Shown one piece after another: positions 37,233 through 46,465 of a DNA stretch of 64,000 bases; the stretch's first letter is position 1; each line of letters opens with the position of its first letter. The notes beneath the pieces were generated by a model, which ran no database searches, was not told the DNA's origin, and saw nothing but the letters and a program-made list of their open reading frames with translations. Origin of the DNA: DYRB01 sp963709645 (lineage in GTDB: Bacteria > Pseudomonadota > Gammaproteobacteria > Chromatiales > Chromatiaceae); contig CAVPXP010000049.1 in assembly GCA_963709645.1 (NCBI GenBank), positions 62,001 through 126,000 on the forward strand, read 5' to 3'. Position numbers and translations under genes: made by a program.

Positions 37233-38459
37233 CTAGTACCCGTCTGCCAGCGCCCGGCGGACAACGGCTATGCGGGCCTCCCGGATACGCATCGGCACCT
37301 GGGCCGGCTGGGTTGCCCCGGCGACAATCGGCCCTAGGTCGAGAGCGCCAACGGCGGCAAAAACCCTGCGCAGGCGCTCGCCTTGGGGATAGGGGAGGTC
37401 CGCATAGCCCCCGCGCCCGCGGAAGTCCGCCTCGCAGGCCGTCACCATCTGGTCGAAGCGGTCCGGGCGACGGAAGGCATCCGCCCCGGCCAAGAGGTCC
37501 AGCACGGTCCGGGGCCGAAGCTCGTCCAGCTTGTGGACTTGGCCGTGGTAGCGGGCAACGATGCGGGCCAGGTCGAGGAAGCGCCGCGGGGCCCGCAGTC
37601 GCCCGCATAGGGCCTCGATGAGACCGACACTGCGCCCCTCGTGACCCTTGTGGCTGGGCAGGATCTCCGCCGGGGTGGTCCCCTTGCCGAGGTCGTGGGT
37701 GAGCGCGGCGAAACGCACCTCCAGATCCGGCGACAGGTGCGCAGCCATGTCCACCACCATCATCGTATGCACGCCAGTGTCGATCTCCGGGTGCCACCTG
37801 GCCGGTTGGGGGATGCCCCACAGGCGTTCGACTTCGGGGAAGAGCCGCGCCAGGGCCCCGCAGGCCCGCAGGGTTTCAAAGAAGCGCGAGGGGGTCGTCT
37901 CCGCCAGGGCTTTGGCCAACTCCGTCCAAACCCGCTCCGGGACCAAGGCATCCACCTCTCCGGCAGCGACCATGGCGCGCATCAGGTTCAGGGTCTCCGG
38001 CGCCACGCTGAACCCTAGATCGGCGAAGCGGGCGGCAAAGCGGGCGACCCGCAGGATGCGCACCGGATCCTCCGCGAAGGCGGGCGAGACGTGACGCAGG
38101 ACGCGGGCATCGAGGTCCGCAAGCCCGCCATAGGGGTCGATCACTTGGCCCGTCTCGTCCTGCGCCAGGGCGTTGATGGTCAGATCGCGCCGCAGCAGGT
38201 CCTCTCCTAGGGTCACGTCCGGGTCGGCGTGGATCGCGAAACCATGGTAACCGGGGGCGGTCTTGCGCTCGGTACGCGCGAGGGCGTACTCGTCCTTGGT
38301 TTGCGGATGCAAGAAGACCGGGAAATCCCTGCCGACCTGAACGAAACCTTGGCTGAGCAGATCCGCAGCCGTAGCCCCCACCACGACATAGTCGCGCTCC
38401 TTGGCTGGACGCCCGAGCAGGCGATCACGCACGGCACCGCCCACAAGATAGACCTTCAT
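37233..38459 (-). CDS. cca: Multifunctional CCA tRNA nucleotidyltransferase
   Basis: A 408-residue enzyme that builds or repairs the 3' CCA of tRNAs. It opens with MKVYLVGGAVRDRLLG; the catalytic acidic pair lies in KERDYVVVG (Glu replaces the first Asp of the E. coli DRD). RRDLTINALAQD and EDPVRILRVARFAARF complete the head and neck domains. An HD phosphohydrolase domain follows (AALTHDLGKG), as in the E. coli enzyme. The ATG overlaps the stop of the DUF4126 gene upstream once that gene's frameshifts are corrected. Confidence 0.96.
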   Translation of the reverse strand: MKVYLVGGAVRDRLLGRPAKERDYVVVGATAADLLSQGFVQVGRDFPVFLHPQTKDEYALARTERKTAPGYHGFAIHADPDVTLGEDLLRRDLTINALAQDETGQVIDPYGGLADLDARVLRHVSPAFAEDPVRILRVARFAARFADLGFSVAPETLNLMRAMVAAGEVDALVPERVWTELAKALAETTPSRFFETLRACGALARLFPEVERLWGIPQPARWHPEIDTGVHTMMVVDMAAHLSPDLEVRFAALTHDLGKGTTPAEILPSHKGHEGRSVGLIEALCGRLRAPRRFLDLARIVARYHGQVHKLDELRPRTVLDLLAGADAFRRPDRFDQMVTACEADFRGRGGYADLPYPQGERLRRVFAAVGALDLGPIVAGATQPAQVPMRIREARIAVVRRALADGY

Positions 38460-39168
38460 GCCCCAGACCCCGCTCCCGGACCCTGGCGGGTGGCGCCCTT
38501 CCCCGTCTCCGGTCCCGATCGAGCGTCTGGCGATGCCGGCCCCTGGACATCGGCCTGGGTCACCCCCCTTACCTGCACCAAACAGGCGCCCGATGGCCCC
38601 AAAGACGCGCTTGCCCCCCCGCCACAGCCTTGGAAGCAACCAAGCTACGAGGACAAGGAACAGGACCAGCAGGACCAGGAAGACTGCCGGGTGCATCACC
38701 GCGGCCCAAAGCCCGGCCACTACGCCGACGTCCTCGGTGACCGAGGCCGTCCAGTTCGTGAAGGGCTCCGGCGAGGTGTTGATGAGGACCCTTGTCCCGG
38801 ACTTGGCCGCGTGGGTGACCGCGGCCAGGCCCCCGCCCACGAGCGCTGCGGCCAACTCGGCACCCGGCCCGATGTCACCCACGGCACCAGCGGCGAGCAT
38901 CGCCCCGGCAGGGATGCGGATGAAGGTGTGCAGGGTATCCCAGACGGTATCGAACCCGGGGACCTTGTCGGCGAAGAACTCCACCAGGTACATGGCCCCA
39001 GCGGCAAAGATGACGAGCGGGTCGGTCAGGATCTCCAGACCCTGGGGCAGATCGACACGGCCCGTGGCCCCCAAAGAAACCAAGGACCAGAATGGTGGCA
39101 TAGAGGTTAATGCCGCTCGCCCAGCCGGCGCCGAGGGTCAGGGCAAGGGTCTGCGTCAGGTTTTCCAC
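38456..39168 (-). pseudogene. DUF4126 membrane protein, two homopolymer frameshifts
   Basis: A membrane protein of about 236 residues, DUF4126 family. The start is GTG (MENLTQTLALTLGAGWASGINLYATILVLG). A one-T insertion near 39074 breaks the frame at G-F-L-G-A-T-G-R; the body then reads well (LVEFFADKVPGFDTVWDTLH, AALVGGGLAAVTHAAK). A second shift in the C6 run at 38563-38568 removes the stop and makes it appear fused in frame to cca. Deleting one C restores a stop that overlaps the cca ATG (ATGA), the normal coupling. This agreement argues that both are single-base insertion errors or very recent mutations. Confidence 0.75.
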
Positions 39169-39323
39169 GGCGAGACTCCAGTGGGGCAGTGGCGCGAATT
39201 ATAGCCCCGTGACCGTCTGCGGTCGGCCCCAGGACCCTCGCTGGGTTAGAATCCCCAACCGTCGTGGGGTTCGGCGCCAACGCCAGCCGCACGCCCCCTG
39301 TTCACCCCAGCGAGACAAAGACC

Positions 39324-39806
39324 ATGAGGTTTATCGGCTACTTGCTCCTGTTCGCACTCATTGCCTTCGGTATCTGGCCCTACTACAGCGTCTTTCGCCT
39401 GGACGACGCCTTGGGTCAGCCGGAGATCAGCGCCCTGCAGGGCCTGGTCGACCTGCCAGCCATTCAGGCGAACTACAAGAAGCGCCTCAGCGGGGGTCTG
39501 GCCGTGTTGCCCCCGGCGACCGATGCAGGGGATGTGATGGGCTGGCTCCAGCAAAACCTGCAGCAACTGGGCGACGCCGCCCTGTCCCAGGCGATCACCT
39601 TGGAATGGGTGCGCGACACCCTGCGGAAGGCAGCGACTCAGGCAACCAACCAGAAACCCGCCTACCTGATCGCGGGCATCACCTTCGCCTTTTTCGAGTC
39701 CTACGACACCTTCCTGCTGCGCATTGGCGAACTGGGCCAAGGTCCAACCCATGTCCGGATGAAGCTGGAGGGGGAGTTGTGGAAGGTGACCGACATCGTC
39801 CGCTGA
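39324..39806 (+). CDS. DUF2939 family protein
   Basis: A 160-residue protein with one N-terminal membrane helix (FIGYLLLFALIAFGIWPYYSVF) and the DUF2939 body: LDDALGQPEISALQGLVDLPAIQANYKKRL and a C-terminal beta part ending RMKLEGELWKVTDIVR. The Tyr-x-Ser-x-Phe-Arg-Leu-Asp-Asp-Ala segment after the helix is typical. The start MRFIGYLL is preferred over an upstream one. Function unknown; probably periplasmic and membrane-anchored. Confidence 0.8.
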   Translation: MRFIGYLLLFALIAFGIWPYYSVFRLDDALGQPEISALQGLVDLPAIQANYKKRLSGGLAVLPPATDAGDVMGWLQQNLQQLGDAALSQAITLEWVRDTLRKAATQATNQKPAYLIAGITFAFFESYDTFLLRIGELGQGPTHVRMKLEGELWKVTDIVR

Positions 39807-39904
39807 GGACCCTCTGAGCCAGCCTGCATCTGGCTGACGTCTCGCACGGCCAGTGGCGCTGGGCGCCACCGGCCGGGTTGCGCCGCCGGCACCATCCGAA
39901 AGAC

Positions 39905-40672
39905 TCAGGCCGCGAGAGATAGGGTCTCCACTGTCCCGCGGTTCTTCTCCTTGAGCAGAATCTCAAAGGACTTGAGGGGGTAGCCAATCTCCCCCAACAA
40001 CCCCTTGATGACCTCGATCAGATCCTCCGGCCCTAGATCGGCCTCCGCAAACAGGGCCTCCGCTACCCGCAATGGGTTATCCAACCGATCCGGGAGTCGG
40101 GCAAAGAGCGGCTTGCCCCGCAGCAAGAAGCCGCTCCCCTCGTCGGCCAGGCGTGAGAGCTTCTCGGCGGCGCGTTCGTAGAGTTCCTCCAAGACGGCCT
40201 CGTAGAACAGCGGCCAGGCGGAGGCGCTGGTGTAGGTCTGACCGCCCAGGACGAAGCCGAACGGCAGCTTCTGTCCCAGCTCGCCGGCACGCCCCGCCTC
40301 GGGGCTGGCCTCGCGAACTGGGGAGGCGGCGGCGCGGCCTGCCGCAGGGTGGGCCACCGGCTGTGCGGCGGGGGCCGACGCGGAACCGGGGACGCTGGCT
40401 ACCTTCGGCGAGGGCGCGACTTTCTCTGAACCTGGGTCGTTTAGGGGGTATTCCCGCAGCAGGGCGAGCATATCTATCACCGCCGCCTCCAGGGGTAGAC
40501 GCCCTTGGTTGAAACGCTGCTTATAGGAAACGCCCTTTTCCAGACCGGCTGGATCGTTGTGGTCGATGTTCCGCCAGATCTCGGCGGAGACAGCCTCCAG
40601 CTCCTGACCCAGGCGGTCCAATTGCCGCCGCAGGGCCTGGACCGCGCTGTCGGTCCTTTGCGTCTCCGCCAT
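39905..40672 (-). CDS. Hypothetical protein downstream of dsr
   Basis: A 255-residue protein with an N-terminal helical/coiled-coil part (VQALRRQLDRLGQELEAVSAEIWRN), an Ala/Pro/Ser-rich linker around residues 85-125, and a conserved-looking C-terminal domain (LPFGFVLGGQTYTSASAWPLFYEAVLEELYERAAEKL, then SFEILLKEKNRGTVETLSLAA). No catalytic motif is visible and the family is not recognised. It follows dsrS on the same strand after 190 bases, so it may be read through from dsr or use its own promoter. The start at MAETQRTD has GAGGTGG upstream. Confidence 0.65.
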   Translation of the reverse strand: MAETQRTDSAVQALRRQLDRLGQELEAVSAEIWRNIDHNDPAGLEKGVSYKQRFNQGRLPLEAAVIDMLALLREYPLNDPGSEKVAPSPKVASVPGSASAPAAQPVAHPAAGRAAASPVREASPEAGRAGELGQKLPFGFVLGGQTYTSASAWPLFYEAVLEELYERAAEKLSRLADEGSGFLLRGKPLFARLPDRLDNPLRVAEALFAEADLGPEDLIEVIKGLLGEIGYPLKSFEILLKEKNRGTVETLSLAA

Positions 40673-40862
40673 GATTGCCACCTCGTTCGGTTGGTAAGGA
40701 CCCCGCCACAGGGACCGTTTCCCCCTAGATAGCTAGGGGATCAGGGATGCAATTATGGAGCCCGGCCCTCAACAGAACCAATAAATACAGTCTATTCGCC
40801 GACAAGCGGCACCCTGGGCAAGGGTGGTCCGCGCCCGAAGCGGCAGGGCCGGATACCTGGGG

Positions 40863-41984
40863 CTAGCGCCGGCACAACAGGTCGATCTGTCCCAACATGG
40901 CGTCCAGTACGGGGGCGAGCTTGCGGCGCATCAAGCTGCCCGACGCTGTGGAGTCGACCAGATAGGCGCGGATGGCCGCAAAGCCGACACCGGAGAGCAC
41001 ACGCATGGCGGCGATATCCTCTGCAAACTCCGGGACGACCGCCAGGCATGGAGCTACAGGACTTGCGGGACCCGGAGCGGAGACGAAGTCCTGCGCCTCG
41101 GTCATTAGGGCATCCAGGGCCAGGTCCGGATCGCCCTCCGGGCGCAGGGCGCGGAAATAGTCGCGGATCAGGTCGAAGGCGTGGGTGACCATATCCTGGT
41201 TCGGCGGCTTGGTCAGAACCAGCCCTAAGGTCTTGAGGAAACTCTGGCCAGCCCCCGAGAGGACCCGGTCGCATAGCGCGGCGCAAGAGTCACCCGCTGC
41301 GAGCAGATCGACGAGCCGACTGCGCACCTCGACGGCATCCCGACGCTCCGGCTCGACGTCCGGCAGGTCGTCCGGCAAGGCCTGTAAGAAGCCCAGCAGA
41401 TAAGCCGGCTTGCGGGCCGAGCGCTTCCAAAGGTCGGCCTGACGCTCGGCATCCATCAGCCCCGGCTGCAAGACCAGGCGCACCGACGCCATGGCCTTAT
41501 CCGGCTCGGTTTCGAAGGGGAGATACTCGACGAGGTAGTCGGCCAGGACCCGCCCCATGGCCCCATCTCGGACGACGGGGTTGGCCAGCATGCGCCTGGC
41601 ATTCTCCGCATCCTCCATCGCCCACCAGGCCCGCCGGGCCAACTCGTCTGTGAGGCCGGGGGCGTGAACGGCAGCCACCACTGCCTCGGGCTCTCCGAGC
41701 ATGAGGAGTTGCTCCAGACTCTCGTCGCGCATCTGCCCCATGCGGGTCCAGCGGCGCAGATAGGTCGGGTATCCGCCAGGCGACCCGAGGACATGGCCGG
41801 ACAGCAGCTCCCTGACCAACCGCAGGTAGGCCTCCGGACGCCCGCTGGGATTGAGCTGGATCTTGGCCTCTCCGCGACCTGAGAGACCATAGACGATCAG
41901 CCGCGACTCATCGATGCGGATTGCCAGGGGCTTGTTGGCGAGGAGCACATTGAGGCGAAAGCTGTCTTCGCTCGAAAGTTCCAT
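40863..41984 (-). CDS. dsrS: DsrS
   Basis: A 373-residue cytoplasmic protein, last of the dsr operon as in Allochromatium vinosum. It is mainly helical (LRLVRELLSGHVLGSPGGYPTYLRRWTRMGQ, then repeats such as ESLEQLLMLGEPEAVVAAVHAPGL resembling ARM/HEAT packing). No enzyme motif is seen. In A. vinosum DsrS is soluble and reported to affect dsr expression after transcription; that role is taken from position and homology. It starts 69 bases after dsrR. Confidence 0.88.
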   Translation of the reverse strand: MELSSEDSFRLNVLLANKPLAIRIDESRLIVYGLSGRGEAKIQLNPSGRPEAYLRLVRELLSGHVLGSPGGYPTYLRRWTRMGQMRDESLEQLLMLGEPEAVVAAVHAPGLTDELARRAWWAMEDAENARRMLANPVVRDGAMGRVLADYLVEYLPFETEPDKAMASVRLVLQPGLMDAERQADLWKRSARKPAYLLGFLQALPDDLPDVEPERRDAVEVRSRLVDLLAAGDSCAALCDRVLSGAGQSFLKTLGLVLTKPPNQDMVTHAFDLIRDYFRALRPEGDPDLALDALMTEAQDFVSAPGPASPVAPCLAVVPEFAEDIAAMRVLSGVGFAAIRAYLVDSTASGSLMRRKLAPVLDAMLGQIDLLCRR

Positions 41985-42053
41985 GGGTCACGAGGCGCGC
42001 AGGCGGGCAGGCGGACCGCAACTGGACATGCGCGGCGAAGGACTGGACCTGCG

Positions 42054-42371
42054 CTACTCGTCCTGTTTGGGTGGGACGTAGTTGGGGTCCTTGGGATTGA
42101 GGAAGATGAAGTTGAGCTGCCCCGACTCGATTTCTACGTAGTCGAGCGTCGCCTGGTCCAACAGGGGGACATCCTCGGGGACCATAACGATGTCCACCCC
42201 CTCGCAGCGCTGGCGGATATCATCCTCGGTCGCCGCGTCGAATCCCATGCGATAGCTGATCGAGCCGTCGGCCGCCTGATGGGCCGCCAGCCTCAGCGAG
42301 AGACCCTCGGTCCCACCCTGCTGGGCGGCCTTGCCAATCTGCTCGGCCGCTGCTGCTGTCACTTTGAACAT
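42054..42371 (-). CDS. dsrR: DsrR, A-type scaffold homologue without cysteines
   Basis: A 105-residue protein with the IscA/A-type fold pattern (FKVTAAAAEQIGKAAQQGGTEGLSLRLAAHQ, SISYRMGFD, VDIVMVPEDVPLLDQATLDYVEIESGQLNFIFLNPKDPNY). The three cysteines that bind Fe-S in IscA are absent, which is the known mark of DsrR. The ATG at MFKVTAA is preferred over one 15 codons earlier. Its partner proteins in sulfur oxidation are not known in detail; the gene belongs to the dsr transcript. Confidence 0.92.
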   Translation of the reverse strand: MFKVTAAAAEQIGKAAQQGGTEGLSLRLAAHQAADGSISYRMGFDAATEDDIRQRCEGVDIVMVPEDVPLLDQATLDYVEIESGQLNFIFLNPKDPNYVPPKQDE

Positions 42372-42449
42372 GCCTGATCCGTCCTCTTGCAAAGCCTCTG
42401 TTGCCAGCCTGCCCATTCTAACCCAGTCTGGTCAGCTCCCGTTGCGGCC

Positions 42450-43829
42450 TCAGCCCTTGCGGCACGCGCGGACATGGGCGATGAACCGGGCCGTCCAGCG
42501 CGTCCCTCCAACGCTGCGCAGGTGCGAATAGCTCGCCAATAGGTTCTTGTGCACGATGCCATCGTGCTTCCCATCGATCCCGGTCCCCCTGGTGACTTGG
42601 TAGGCATAGACCCAATCGGGATTTGGGGCAACCACCGCCGAGTGGTGGAACTCGTGCGCTCTTATTTCTCTTGCGGCAGTCCCAGCCCTCGGCCAAGGGG
42701 TGTGCGCAGTCTCCCGTAGGGAGACGTAGCCTCGCCCCTGGGGGCGCGGGTGCATGGCGACGTCCGCGTCAAGGACTCCGCACATTGAGCCGCTGTCGTC
42801 GCCCCAGCGGAGCTGCCGGGCCAGATACATCAACCCGCCGCACTCGGCATAGGCTGGACCGCCGGACGCGATGAAGTCGGCGATCGATTCGCGCATCGTT
42901 GCATTGGCCTCCAGTTCCCGCATCCGGTATTCCGGGAAACCACCGCCGATGAAAAGCCCGTCGACCGCCGGCAACTCTGCGTCCCTGCAGGGGCTGAAGG
43001 GAATCAGTTCGGCCCCATCGCGAGCCAAGGCACGCAGGTCGTCGGGATAATAGAACCCGAAGGCCTGGTCGCGCGCGACGGCGATCCGCACCTTCGCGAG
43101 GTTGCTTGCCGGGACCTCGCAGACGGCGTCCGGGGTGGACATCCGGGGGGCAGCCGCCGCGATGGCCAGGATGCGGTCCACATCCGTCTGCTCCGCGACC
43201 TGCGCACGGATGGCCTCGATGTGCCCCTCGGCCTCGTCCTTCTCATTGCTCGGCATGAGGCCCAGGTGCCGCTGGGCGATCTGGATCTCACTCTTGCGAT
43301 AGACCAGCCCCAGGACGGGCAGGTCGGTGTAGTGCTCGACGACCCGACGCAGATTGGCCTCGTGTCGGGCGCCACCGATGCGATTCAGAATGACGCCGGC
43401 GATGGTCAGGCTGGGATCGAAGGTTTGGTAGCCGAGCAACAGGGGCGCCACGCCCCTGGTCATGCCCTCGGCATCGATGACCAGTATTACCGGGGCCTTG
43501 ATGTCCTTGGCCAACTCGGCGTTGCTGTTGCTGCCGTAGAGGTCCACGGCATCGAAGAGACCAAGATTGCCCTCGACCACACCGATGTCGGCACCAACCA
43601 TCTCCGCCGCGAAGGCATCGCGGATCTCGTCGCGGGCCATGGTGTGATAGTCCAGGTTCAGGCAGGCCTTTCCGGCTGCCTGGCTGAGCCACAGCGGGTC
43701 GATGTAGTCAGGCCCCTTCTTGAAGGGCTGCACAGTGAGTCCGCGCCGACTCAACTCGCGACACAGGCCGATCGAGATCGTCGTCTTGCCCGAGGTCTTG
43801 TGGGCGGCGGAAATGTACAGGTGGGCCAT
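42450..43829 (-). CDS. dsrN: DsrN, siroheme amide synthase (CobB/CbiA-like)
   Basis: A 459-residue glutamine-dependent amidase resembling cobyrinate a,c-diamide synthase. The N-terminal ATPase part has the P-loop-like AAHKTSGKTTISIGL and FKKGPDYIDP; the C-terminal glutamine amidotransferase part has GLFIGGGFPEYRMREL and the nucleophile loop AYAECGGLMYLA. DsrN makes siro(haem)amide, the cofactor of DsrAB. The ATG (MAHLYISA) is preferred over a start 21 codons earlier. It starts 108 bases after dsrP, the second-largest gap of the operon. Confidence 0.93.
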   Translation of the reverse strand: MAHLYISAAHKTSGKTTISIGLCRELSRRGLTVQPFKKGPDYIDPLWLSQAAGKACLNLDYHTMARDEIRDAFAAEMVGADIGVVEGNLGLFDAVDLYGSNSNAELAKDIKAPVILVIDAEGMTRGVAPLLLGYQTFDPSLTIAGVILNRIGGARHEANLRRVVEHYTDLPVLGLVYRKSEIQIAQRHLGLMPSNEKDEAEGHIEAIRAQVAEQTDVDRILAIAAAAPRMSTPDAVCEVPASNLAKVRIAVARDQAFGFYYPDDLRALARDGAELIPFSPCRDAELPAVDGLFIGGGFPEYRMRELEANATMRESIADFIASGGPAYAECGGLMYLARQLRWGDDSGSMCGVLDADVAMHPRPQGRGYVSLRETAHTPWPRAGTAAREIRAHEFHHSAVVAPNPDWVYAYQVTRGTGIDGKHDGIVHKNLLASYSHLRSVGGTRWTARFIAHVRACRKG

Positions 43830-43937
43830 GGAGCCAGGCCCCTTCAGAGGCCTATGTGAGAGGCAGGGGACGGACCGGCGCTCGGCATGCACCGGCCCGC
43901 GGGGCCTGGCCCCTTGCGTCTGGGACCTAGGCGAGGC

Positions 43938-45164
43938 TTACGCCTTGGCGGCGAGGTGGGGATCCACGACCTGATCGGCAAGAGACTCCGGCATGAACTG
44001 GAGCACCCGCACGCCGACGGCAGTGATGAGCAGGGCGACGGCAATACCTCCCACCCCGAGCAGCACCTCCGGAATGGACGGACTATACCAGGCGGCCGCA
44101 CCCTTCACGCCGTCGAAAAACCCCGACTCCAAGATCGTCTGGCCCGGGAACATCTGCAACGGGTACGCCTGCCCACCAATGATGATGACGTAGATCGCCG
44201 CTAGGCCCCCCAGGATCACCATGCCGCAGGCCGCGGCGATCCAGGTGCGGTCCTTGCCAAGCACGGGGTGATAGACGATGCCCAGCGGCATCAGACACCC
44301 GACCAGCATCCAACCCACCCAGAACAGGGCCGTATAGATGCCGCCGTTGACCAGGATGAAGGCCTCAACGCCCAGGTTCTTGGTCCCGTAGAGCTTGGTC
44401 AGGTGGTACATCAAGGTCATCAACAAGACCGCGGCGATGAAGACCCCGAGCAGGTTCTTGAGCTTGAACAGCAGCACGTCGCCGAGCGGGCGCTTGTCCT
44501 GGTCATAGGCGAACATCAGCACCAGGATGAATACCGCGAGCCCATAGGCAAAGGACATGATGATGAACATGGGCGGCAGGATCGCCGTGTCATAGGCCTG
44601 GCGGGCGACGATGAAGCCGAAGATGGAGCCAGTACCCATGGTCAGCAGAAGGCGCCAGACGAAGGCCAAATACCCGACCGGCTTGCTATAGGCGTTTACC
44701 TTCCGTTCGGCCAGGGTCCAGAGGTAAGCGACCACGATGACCAGGAAGCCCGTATAGAGGTAGATGTTCCAAGCGAAGATCGACTTGAAGTTATAGGTCG
44801 TCGCGGCGACCACCAGGCGTTCGGGGCGGCCCAGATCGAGGACCAGCACCAGCAGGCCTCCGATCAGCAGGCCGATCGAGAGCAAACCGGACAGCCTGCC
44901 CAGCGGCTTGTAGGCCGTGCGGCCGAATACGGTGCCGATGGAGGCCACGTTGAGTGCCCCGGAGGCCGCCACGATCAGGAACACGGCGAAGACGTGGGGC
45001 GTGCCCCACACCACCTGATTGGTCATCCCCGTGACCCAGTGGCCATGATGCTCCATGTAGAGGGCCGCCAAACCGGCGATGCCGGCCACTGCGCCCAGGA
45101 TGGCCAACAAACCCCAGTAACGCTCCGGCTGGAGGCGCCACTCGCGGTAAACGATTCTCTTCAT
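43938..45164 (-). CDS. dsrP: DsrP, NrfD-type membrane subunit
   Basis: A 408-residue integral membrane protein with about ten helices, NrfD/PsrC family, which exchanges electrons with quinone. Examples of the spans are LAILGAVAGIAGLAALYM, VFAVFLIVAASGALNVASI and ALFWVGWMLVGCLMPLGIVY. It partners the periplasmic iron-sulfur protein DsrO and cytochrome DsrJ in the DsrMKJOP complex. It starts 20 bases after the dsrO stop. Confidence 0.94.
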   Translation of the reverse strand: MKRIVYREWRLQPERYWGLLAILGAVAGIAGLAALYMEHHGHWVTGMTNQVVWGTPHVFAVFLIVAASGALNVASIGTVFGRTAYKPLGRLSGLLSIGLLIGGLLVLVLDLGRPERLVVAATTYNFKSIFAWNIYLYTGFLVIVVAYLWTLAERKVNAYSKPVGYLAFVWRLLLTMGTGSIFGFIVARQAYDTAILPPMFIIMSFAYGLAVFILVLMFAYDQDKRPLGDVLLFKLKNLLGVFIAAVLLMTLMYHLTKLYGTKNLGVEAFILVNGGIYTALFWVGWMLVGCLMPLGIVYHPVLGKDRTWIAAACGMVILGGLAAIYVIIIGGQAYPLQMFPGQTILESGFFDGVKGAAAWYSPSIPEVLLGVGGIAVALLITAVGVRVLQFMPESLADQVVDPHLAAKA

Positions 45165-45184
45165 TCTGGATCTCCCGCCACGGC

Positions 45185-45958
45185 TCAGATGCTGGAGTAG
45201 CGCACGCCGGTATTGAGGTCGAGATCCTCGCGGATCTGTCGGCTCGCGACCCCCGCCAGGGCCTTGCTCACCGCACTCTCCGGATCCTTGAGGTCACCGA
45301 AGACGATCGCGTGGTGCCCGGCGGCAGCGCAGGCGTCGACGCAGGCGGTGGACGGCTGGCCGTTGTCGCGCCGGTGTACGCACAGATTGCAGCTCTCCAC
45401 ACACCCCTTGCCCCGCGGTGTCTGGGTCAGCTTCTCCGCGACCACCTCGTGGATAAAGGAACGCGCCTTGTACGGGCAGGCCATCATGCAGTAGCGGCAC
45501 CCGATGCAGGTGTGCCGATCCACCATGACGATCCCGTCGGCCCGCTTGAACGAGGCCCCGGTCGGGCAGACGTCGACGCAAGGTGGATGCTCGCAGTGCT
45601 GGCAGAGCATCGGCAGATTGGTCACCCGCCCGGTGAGGTTGTCCTGAAGCTTGACCTTGCGAATCCACACCGCCCGCTGCTTGTCCCACTTCTGGGCGGA
45701 CTCACCCTCCGGCTTCTCCTGCAGGTTGAGCCCGTTCTCGCGGTCGCAGGCGTCGACGCACTCGGTACAGCCATTGGCACACTTGGCGGTGTCGATGAGC
45801 ATGCCCCAGCGCACCGCGTCGGTCACGGCCTCGGAGCGCGGGGCCGCGGCGACGGTATGCAGGATGATGCCGGGGGCGACTGCTGCCGCCGTCAACCCGG
45901 CGGCAACGCCCACAAGGGCACGGCGCCCAGGGTCTACCTTGTCATGCTGTTGGGTCAT
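45185..45958 (-). CDS. dsrO: DsrO, periplasmic iron-sulfur subunit
   Basis: A 257-residue ferredoxin-like protein with a twin-arginine signal (DPGRRALVGVAAGLTAAAVAPG) for folded export. Four cysteine groups follow: CANGCTECVDACDREN, CQHCEHPPCVDVCP, CIGCRYCMMACP and the split CVESCNLC with the late Cys, as in DmsB/NrfC-type proteins with up to four [4Fe-4S] clusters. It takes electrons from or gives them to DsrJ and DsrP. The ATG overlaps the dsrJ stop (ATGA), so translation is coupled. Confidence 0.94.
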   Translation of the reverse strand: MTQQHDKVDPGRRALVGVAAGLTAAAVAPGIILHTVAAAPRSEAVTDAVRWGMLIDTAKCANGCTECVDACDRENGLNLQEKPEGESAQKWDKQRAVWIRKVKLQDNLTGRVTNLPMLCQHCEHPPCVDVCPTGASFKRADGIVMVDRHTCIGCRYCMMACPYKARSFIHEVVAEKLTQTPRGKGCVESCNLCVHRRDNGQPSTACVDACAAAGHHAIVFGDLKDPESAVSKALAGVASRQIREDLDLNTGVRYSSI

Positions 45959-46425
45959 GGTGTATCGCCTCCCGCCGCTGCGCCTTGGCCAGGGACCTGC
46001 GCCATTTCCGATCCAAACTCCCCTGACAACGCCGTACTGCCCGGGACCGCGGTCGGCACCGTGGCGTGGCAGCCGAAGCAGTTGACGTCGACCGCAGCGT
46101 ACTCGTGGCAGCGATTGCAGAACTGGCCTGCCGCGTAGACCGAGACCGGCTCTTGGTCTGGCCCGGGTGCTACATGGCAGGCGATGCAACCGGCCAAGCT
46201 GTACTTGCTGTCGCGAATGCCCTCGTGCACGGCGATGTGCCGCTCGTGCTTGATGAGCTCCATGTGGTTGCGGCGCATAAACTCTGTCGGCTCGACGCAA
46301 TTCTCGAGCCCAGCGGCCTTGGAGCCCGGGTTTACGAAGTTCTCATCGGCCGCAGCCGTCTGGGTGCCAAGCGCCCAGACCAGGCCCGCGACCGCGAGCA
46401 AGCCTCTTACAACGGCGTTTGCCAT
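45955..46425 (-). CDS. dsrJ: DsrJ, triheme cytochrome c
   Basis: A 156-residue exported protein with signal sequence (VVRGLLAVAGLVWALGTQTAAA, retained as an anchor in homologues) and three heme motifs CIACH (80-84), CNRCH (103-107) and CFGCH (116-120). The lone Cys43 in ENCVEPTEF matches the Cys ligand of the unusual His/Cys heme of A. vinosum DsrJ. It works in DsrMKJOP on the periplasmic side. Start MANAVVRG is set by CTGGAGAAG upstream and the signal peptide. Confidence 0.95.
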   Translation of the reverse strand: MANAVVRGLLAVAGLVWALGTQTAAADENFVNPGSKAAGLENCVEPTEFMRRNHMELIKHERHIAVHEGIRDSKYSLAGCIACHVAPGPDQEPVSVYAAGQFCNRCHEYAAVDVNCFGCHATVPTAVPGSTALSGEFGSEMAQVPGQGAAAGGDTP

Positions 46426-46465
46426 CGGCTTCTCCAGTTGGTCTATCGGGTGATCCGTCGTCCGA

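Noticed and set aside
37233..39101. Genuine DUF4126-CCA fusion protein
   Set aside because: Single-base correction restores separate genes with an ATGA overlap, a simpler explanation.
43830..43937. Cobalamin-type riboswitch before dsrN because DsrN resembles cobyrinate amidase
   Set aside because: The spacer is only 108 bases and shows no recognisable B12-box sequence.
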